DNA from: Proteles cristata cristata | Lineage: Eukaryota; Chordata; Mammalia; Carnivora; Hyaenidae | Reading direction: 5' to 3' | Assembly (NCBI GenBank): GCA_017311185.1 | Contig: JAESUZ010004533.1 | Location: 310,001-374,000, forward strand | DNA length: 64,000 nucleotides | In this document: positions 58,581-64,000 of the stretch, piece after piece | How positions within the stretch are numbered: the first letter of the stretch is position 1 | Layout: each line of letters starts with the position of its first letter | The notes under the pieces: generated by a model | Databases searched by the model: none | The model's input: the letters and a program-made list of their open reading frames with translations, nothing else | What the model was told of the DNA's origin: nothing | Translations under genes and position numbers: made by a program

Positions 58581-58778
58581 GGGGCACCAGGGTGACTGAA
58601 TTAGTTAAGCTATCAAGTTACGCTCAGGTCATGATCTCACAATTTGTGAGATGGAGCTCCGAGTGGGGCTGTGCGCTGATAGCACGGAGCCTGCTTAAGA
58701 TTCTCCTTCCCTCTCTCTTCCTGCCCCTCCCCCTGCTCATGCTCTCTCTCTCCCAAGATAAATAAACTTAAAACAAAA
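58581..58778 (+). mobile_element. Diverged felid SINE
   Basis: Head 'ggggcaccagggtgactgaa', 'gctcaggtcatgatctcaca', C-rich middle, tail 'gataaataaacttaaaacaa'. It is the last young-class repeat before the CpG island. Confidence 0.9.
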
Positions 58779-59799
58779 AGCAACTTAGTCATGCCTATAA
58801 GAAAAATAGAGGCAGTGATGTGCCTGTAGGACAGCAGTTCTCCACAGGTGACGATCAATAGGGAAAGGAGAAAAGTAGGCATTTCTCCCCTGAGCAGCTC
58901 ACAGCCTTGTCAGGCCTCCAAAGCCACAACCAGCTATGCTGTCCCCATTTCTGAAAAGGGCCCGCCGGAGTGCCAGGGTGCTGTCCTCCTGGCTTGCCCT
59001 GGCGCAACAACTACTGGCCCACAGCCGGCCTCTAGCAGGCCCTGAAAATCATGGTGTGGTCAGCAGCTCTGTGGGCTCAGAGTATTTTTAGGCTTGCCCT
59101 GCCTACCGGCTCCTTGATGTCGCCACCCTCCAAATGTATTACTATGCACACATAGTAAAGGGTTTAGAGAGACTCATACACCCACGTTACCTGTGCTAAC
59201 TGCTAAGACATGCATCACCGGTCTGCAGTTTGGGGTGAGGTGGGCTGCCTACTACAGAAGTTGGGCTGCTGGGTGAGAACTCACACCTCTGGGAAAGAAG
59301 GAGGGCGTCCTGCCTGTTGGAGAAAGCCTCCCAGAATTCATGTGTAGACATGTGATGAGGAGCCCCGCCAGCTCCTAATCTGATCTCTGTACCAGGGCTT
59401 CTCCCAACACCGCCTCTGCTCCAGGCTGTACAGTCTGCTGGTCCCTCCCTTCCAGGCTGTGCTATACATTCATAGTGAATTGAGCCTCCCTACATAGGGA
59501 CTTGAGGACGGGGACCCAGCCTTATTTCTCCAAAGCCTCCTGCTTCCCTCCAGGTGGCTGTGATCATAAAATAATGGTTCTACAATCACACCGCCCTCAT
59601 GTGAAGATGGGAGAGGGATAAGAAGGGGGAGGAGTGAAAGGGGAAAGAGTTCTCCTGAGCTGGAAACCTGTAGATTTTTCTCAGTGACAAAGAGGGTGGC
59701 TTTATGAAACAGGGAGGGACAGCTGTTTCCTCAGTGGAAGCTTCACACACCGATGCCAGTTTTGGGAAAAGCAACAACCCCCTGGAGGAAGTGTGTATG
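58779..59799. other. Repeat-free flank of the CpG island
   Basis: No supported gene. GC content rises through this stretch, and no carnivore SINE occurs from here to the window end. Confidence 0.4.
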
Positions 59800-59990
59800 G
59801 GGTTTGGAAGCCAGGCAGCTTTGATTTCTGGCTCCAGTACTTTCCAGCTGTGTCTCTAAGCCTTGGCTTCCTTCTTCATCTGTAGAGTGGACTTAATATA
59901 TTATCTCGATCACCTCACAGAGCTGTCGTGAGAATGAAAAGAGGCCCGAACAGGATAAGCAATACACAGGATACTGCAAGATGCTTGCCA
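59800..59990 (+). mobile_element. MIR element
   Basis: 'gtttggaagccaggcagctt', 'tttctggctccagtactttc' and 'tccttcttcatctgtagagt', then 'cacctcacagagctgtcgtg', follow the MIR core in order. Confidence 0.8.
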
Positions 59991-61240
59991 TGTTCATGAA
60001 GTTCGCTCGCTCAGGAAGTTGAAATTCCTTGCAGGGACGCCGAATGGGGGAAGGTGGCTGCCTTGCACGGGGTCGTCCTACATTCTCCTTCCTCCCTCTC
60101 TCCCACTGGCCGTCCCCCGTCCCGGAGCGTTCCCACGCCGCCCACCGGGCGGCGGGGAGAGGCTCACCTGGCCGCGTGGGCGCGAACTGGGGCCTGGGGT
60201 GTCGGCTGCAGTGGCGCGCGGCCGCCTCTAGATGGAACTTTCTCACCAACACAAGGCGGCGCCGGCCGCCGCTCCCCCGGCGCCGGGAGGCCGGGGCTCC
60301 CTCTGGCGCGCGCCCGGGCAGGTGCGCGGTGCCTGGGCGAGAACTCAGGGGAGGGCCGCCGGACTGTGCGCGTAGAGCCCGCGGGGTTCCCTCGGCTGGA
60401 GGCGAAGGGAATCCCGAGGTTCCCCCTCAGAAACCGCGGAGTCGCGCGGCGCCTCAGGAGTTTCCCGCCCCGCATCTGCGGCTGCTAGAACCGGCTCAAT
60501 ACCACGACGGTCCCCGTGACCGCCCGCGCCCCCTCCTGCGCCGTGCCCGCAGAGGGACCGTCTTATGTCCATGCTCGAGCTCCGGGGGCTCGGTAGAAGG
60601 CGGCCCCCAAAGCCCTCGGGGGCGGGGGTGGGGGAGACGATCGCCGGAGCTGCGGGCAGGACAAATGGCCGAACGGCGGCGCCGCGTGAGGTAAACTTTG
60701 CAGGGGAACCGCGCGGCTGGCGGGCTTTACTTTGAGCATCCCCGAAAAGAAAGCGTGTGGCGGGACACTTGCCATCCACCAAGTATTCTTCACGGTGACC
60801 CTTTTCGGAGCTGTGCTCCTCAAGGAGGACCCCAGGCTCGCGGTCCTGACTCCAGGCTCCGCGTGGCCGTCGTGCGGCGCTTTCCCGCGCGGGTCCGGGC
60901 TCGCCTGGCAGTCGGAGCTCCTCAGCTCCCTCACAGCCATATTCCTTTTTCCCTCCGCCCGCACTTCTACCCTCCCCGCCACTCCCCCACCCCCGTCTTT
61001 GAGTCCTCCCTTTTTTGTTGGGGGCGGGGCGGGTGGGGGTGATTTTTTATCAGAACTATTGACATTTCTGGTCCCGGCATCGCTGCGGGCTGAGGTGATG
61101 TAGCGCGGAGGGGAATCCGTCGGCCGAGCGTCCCTCTGCCTGCCCGCTCCGGGGCCGCCCAGAGGCACCGAAATCCAGGGGGCTCCCGCCCCTCGGGGTT
61201 CTTCCTCCTGGTTCTGGAGGTGACTGGTTGGCGCGAAGCG

Positions 61241-61338
61241 ATTGGCGATCCCGGACGCGATCCCAGCCTTGGCTCCCCGCGCCGCGCCGGGTGAATGGCC
61301 GCGGGCGGAGGATCGGGAGGCGCCGCGCGCAGACCAAT
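61241..61338 (+). promoter_or_regulatory. Paired CCAAT boxes (NF-Y type)
   Basis: 'gcgattggcgatc' contains an inverted CCAAT at 61,241-61,245, and 'cagaccaatcgcgg' contains a direct one at 61,334-61,338. Both lie 140-240 bp upstream of the proposed ATG at 61,480, typical distances for a CpG-island core promoter. Assignment is by motif only. Confidence 0.6.
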
Positions 61339-61370
61339 CGCGGCCGCCGGTGGGATTATTTGTTATTCAC

Positions 61371-61478
61371 ATGGAAGACACTTGGCGCCGGCCGGGCCAG
61401 CTCAGCCCCCTCAGCCCAGAGACCAGCCACAAGTGCGGCCGCGGTGCTTGCCTCGCGCGGCGGCGGCGGCGGCGCTGA
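61371..61478 (+). other. Upstream ORF (35 codons) ending next to the main ATG
   Basis: An ATG at 61,371 opens a 35-codon frame that ends in an Arg-rich run (encoded by the CGG repeat) and a TGA at 61,476-61,478. The proposed main ATG begins at 61,480. If both lie on one mRNA, this could reduce main-frame translation or feed ribosomes to it by reinitiation. The transcription start is not known, so it might lie downstream of 61,371. Confidence 0.45.
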
Positions 61479-61479
61479 C

Positions 61480-61534
61480 ATGGAGCTGCGGGCCCCCCGC
61501 GGGCTTCCTCACCGCGCCCTCTGCGGGGAGCAGG
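61480..61534 (+). CDS. Putative first coding exon of an unidentified gene (partial)
   Basis: ATG at 61,480 in context 'gctgacATGG' (G at -3 and +4, a favourable start) is followed by 18 codons (MELRAPRGLPHRALCGEQ) and one extra base. A splice donor 'agg|gtaaga' follows with the exon ending at 61,534, phase 1. The peptide is basic and Arg-rich and shows no clear hydrophobic signal peptide in this exon. I do not recognise the protein. It lies inside the CpG island just after a (CGG)5 run and downstream of CCAAT boxes, which is why I favour this ATG. The same frame stays open upstream to an ATG at 61,228, so a longer N-terminus is possible, and it also runs on to 61,614 if the donor is not used. 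The rest of the gene would lie beyond the right edge. A non-coding first exon with a chance ATG is the main alternative. Confidence 0.4.
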
Positions 61535-63020
61535 GTAAGACGCGCCGAGCGGTAGAAAGAGGAAAAAGCGGAGCAAGTGCCGAACCACGGGGAAAAAGCG
61601 CCCCCACCCCCTAACTCCCCCCAAAGATGGTGCTCGCGGAAAAAGGAGATTCCCCCCTATTTGGCTCCCCTTTCCGTTTTCTCCTTTAAAACCGTTCAGT
61701 GGACAGACAGCCAGGTGCACTGTTTCTTCTCCGATCACTTTAGTGATTTGTTTTTCCTGGGCACAAGTACATGGCCTTGCACACCGGAGTCTGGGAGAGA
61801 AGTGGCGGGCGGAGGTGACGGGAACGGGGGCGAGGGAGACTGGGCACCAGGGGGCGAGGGTCTGGCCGGGCATTGGAGCTTGATTGGGTATCTGTTGATT
61901 TTACGTTGCAAAGAACAAGGCAGCTACCCCTCTTGTCTTCCCATGATTACATTCCAGTGAAGAGGTTCAGAAAAGAGGAAGGCTTAGCTTGAAACTCCCA
62001 AGGCTTGGAGATGTGATCCCCCAAAAGTTTAGTCGGCGAATGAGAGACTGAAGGGTGTCGGTTAGGGGGCAGGAGGGTCTAGGGTGCTCTGATGGGGCGT
62101 GCGGCGGCAGGATTTTAAAGCGCTCTTCCTCAGATTGCCTGCCCTGGGTGACCTCCTGGACCTGCCCTGGCGGAATCTGGACTTGCCCTGCCGAGATGAC
62201 GAGGTACCTCCGTTCTGCAAATGTAACGGGAGGGATTTCCGAAGTTAGAGGCTTCCGGGATGAGTTGGGGTAACCCCCGCCTTCTCGAGAGTGGGGCTGG
62301 ATGAATGTCTAACCATGATCCAGGGAAGGCGCGAGTCGCGGGAGAAGCGGGTGGGTTGGGGGTTCTCAAGAGCCCCTCCATCCCCGCACCTTTGCCTTGA
62401 GTTCGTGTTCTCCGAGTTAGCCCCGCGAGGTTGTGGTTCTCCGCGCCCCCCCGCCCCTTTGTGGCTTTCGGGAAAACTGGAGTTCCCTGCCCTGGGGGTG
62501 GGGGAGAGGTGAAGGAGGAATGGTCTCGAGGTCTTGAGTTTAAAAAGCAAAGGCAAATGCGCCCGACAGCTCCTCCGAAGCACCCGAGGCCAACGTGGCC
62601 CCAGTTTCACGCGGGCCGGCGCGGGCGTGGGCGCGTGGGGCAGCCAGGTGGGGCGTAGGGTGGGGGAGGCGCGCCCGCCGGGCCGGGCAGGGAGGCTGAA
62701 TTCCCCGGCGCGCCGGCCGGGGGAAGGGACTGCGGCGGCGCGGGAATACCCCAGCGGGGCGGGAAAGGCCAGAGAAACCAGGTACTTCCAAGACACTGGG
62801 CTCTACCCAGAACGCGGGTTCAACAGCCGAAGGAACTGGGAATAAAAAGGAAGATGCAGGGGGGAAGAGGGGAGCGGGGGCGGGGTGAGTGACTGCCGGC
62901 TGAGATCTAGGTAGGGATAGAGACGCAGGTAGAGAACCCTCTGAGCCACGCCAGTAGCGAGCCGATCTGCTCTGCCCAGCAGCTCAGAGATCCCTTGAGG
63001 TTCTTACAGTTGGTGAAGAT

Positions 63021-63063
<43 letters not shown>

Positions 63064-64000
63064 GCACGCACGCAAAAACAAAGCCAAAAGCAAACAAAAA
63101 ACCCGTTTGTCTGACATGCTCCCTTGGCGCAAATGAAATGCAGAGGGGTGTGAGAGTTGCTCAGCTGCGCAAGACGGGACCCCCACGTTTCTCTGAAGAA
63201 TTGTTTCCCTAGTGGCCCAAATTGTAGGGCCTGGGGCCAGAGAACGTCTGTGCTCCCGGGATGGTGGGGGTGAAAATAGACCCACCAGCCAGCTGCAGTA
63301 ACCCAAAGCCCTCAGTCCCAAAGCTAGTCCTGCTTTGGAAGGGAATGCCCTATTCGCCGTTTGAGGGTGATCCTTTCCCACAGACCTGATGGCATGGGAG
63401 TCTCTTGGACACCCAGGAGTAAGCTACCATCTCGGCCGCTACCGCGATTGAATACAAAGCCTGCCAACTTAACAGAACTGGAAGACAGGGTTGGTGGTGG
63501 AGATATTGACAAGAAATATCATAAACAGTAGAAATGCATTCTGTTAATAGCTTGTATTTTGATTGAAAGAAAAAATAAAAAAAGCCACCAGCAGGTAGAT
63601 CTTGGATAAACAGCTTATTGCACTTGACTGTAATTTCCATTTTCTGTTATGAAATTGTTTGTCAATAATTGCAAATGGCTACAGAAACCACTTTAGTTTA
63701 CCTTGGTCACTTGCTTGTGAATAATGTCTTGAAAAGTCTCTGTAGGAGACAGAATCAGCTGTGTGCAATTCATTGCTTGGTTCCTGAAAATATGTGATCT
63801 GATAATTTTGAAGAGAAAAGCCTTATCCAATAGGGAAAATGAAATAAGATTTTAAAATGCAATTTTCCTATTTCAGAGTCAACTACAGGTTGCATCATAC
63901 CTGAGATAAAGAGAGAGCTTTCTTGCTTTTAAATCAGGGATGTGGGGAGCAATAGCTCAGGAGAAGCTCTCTAAGAGATTTACCCAGAATGAAGAAAAAG
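61535..64000. other. Probable start of intron 1, with CpG island tail
   Basis: If the donor at 61,534 is real, this is intronic. It is GC-rich to about 62,900, then AT-rich. A CA/CGCA microsatellite lies at about 63,024-63,074. No second exon was found; the small open frames near 63,004-63,640 on the minus strand are not recognisable. No young transposon occurs here. Confidence 0.4.
63024..63074. repeat. (CA)n(CGCA)n compound microsatellite
   Basis: About 18 CA units (from 63,024) pass into 'cgcacgcacgcacgca' and then an A-rich 'aaaaacaaagcc' segment. The TG strand gives a Cys/Val-repeat shadow ORF. It lies about 1.5 kb downstream of the proposed exon. Confidence 0.92.

Larger units (their letters stand above)
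60020..62790 (+). promoter_or_regulatory. CpG island and promoter region
   Basis: About 2.8 kb of GC-rich DNA dense in CpG, in sharp contrast to the AT-rich 60 kb to the left and free of SINEs. It contains a GC box pair at 61,021-61,034, an inverted CCAAT ('attgg', 61,241-61,245) and a direct CCAAT (61,334-61,338). A (CGG)5 run lies at 61,458-61,472, just before the proposed start codon, and another Sp1-like 'gggggcggggtgag' lies at about 62,876-62,888. No TATA box is apparent, as expected for a CpG-island promoter. Because both CCAAT orientations are present, divergent transcription is possible. Long open frames here on both strands (up to 221 codons) result from few stop codons in GC-rich DNA and are not reported as genes. 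Confidence 0.88.

Noticed and set aside
9504..58778. tRNA-like A and B box sequences recurring about 25 times
   Set aside because: They are the heads of SINEs with tails and target duplications, not functional tRNA genes.
60029..61168. Long open frames on both strands in the CpG island (up to 221 codons plus and 201 codons minus)
   Set aside because: They are Arg/Pro/Gly-rich and mutually overlapping, and follow from the lack of stop codons in GC-rich DNA. No domain or splice structure supports them.
63004..63381. Minus-strand ORF of 125 codons with a Cys/Val repeat end
   Set aside because: Its repeated end is the CA microsatellite read in reverse; the rest has no recognisable content.
1..64000. 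A novel multi-gene system such as a defence island or biosynthetic cluster
   Set aside because: The window is mammalian intergenic or intronic DNA with one candidate exon. No gene cluster is present.

Overview
This is vertebrate nuclear DNA, almost certainly from a cat-family carnivore (Felidae). The diagnostic sign is about two dozen copies of a tRNA-derived carnivore SINE. In one orientation it starts with a GGGCGCCTGGGTGGCTCAG-type head, carries the tRNA-like A and B boxes and a CT-rich middle, and ends in an AAATAAATAAA tail. The middle consensus is the felid type (SINEC_Fc-like), not the dog type. Older mammalian layers are also present: MIR and L2, hAT-Charlie MITEs of the MER5 kind, MaLR (MLT1) LTRs and several L1 generations. 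There are no bacterial or phage genes, no CRISPR, and no operon organisation.

Positions 1-58,800 are a gene-poor, AT-rich stretch that is intergenic or deep intronic. I find no convincing coding exon there. It is a palimpsest of transposons. Notable parts are a ~2.8 kb antisense L1 ORF2 remnant (about 45.2-48.05 kb) carrying two later SINEs, a second 5'-truncated L1 on the other strand (about 48.98-49.8 kb) carrying another SINE, and an SINE inside an SINE at 36.84-37.29 kb. There are also an unassigned LTR-like element at about 35.4-36.1 kb and two MLT1 LTRs. One 167-codon open frame on the minus strand at 350-853 lies in a GC-richer island and remains unexplained. A 115-bp segment occurs twice, 1.6 kb apart, with only two differences (50,310-50,424 and 51,924-52,038).

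From about 60.0 to 62.8 kb the character changes to a long, repeat-free CpG island with CCAAT and GC boxes. It holds a probable first coding exon on the plus strand (ATG at 61,480, splice donor after 61,534). A 35-codon upstream ORF ends one base before that ATG. The rest of the gene would lie to the right, beyond the window, with 61,535-64,000 as the start of its first intron. I could not identify the gene from an 18-residue N-terminus.

Limits: repeat boundaries are read by eye and are approximate unless a target-site duplication is quoted. Family names for old repeats rest on remembered consensus features, not a database search. No previously undescribed multi-gene system is visible. The most useful leads are the promoter and uORF arrangement, the unexplained 350-853 ORF, the recent local duplication, and the SINE subfamily structure.
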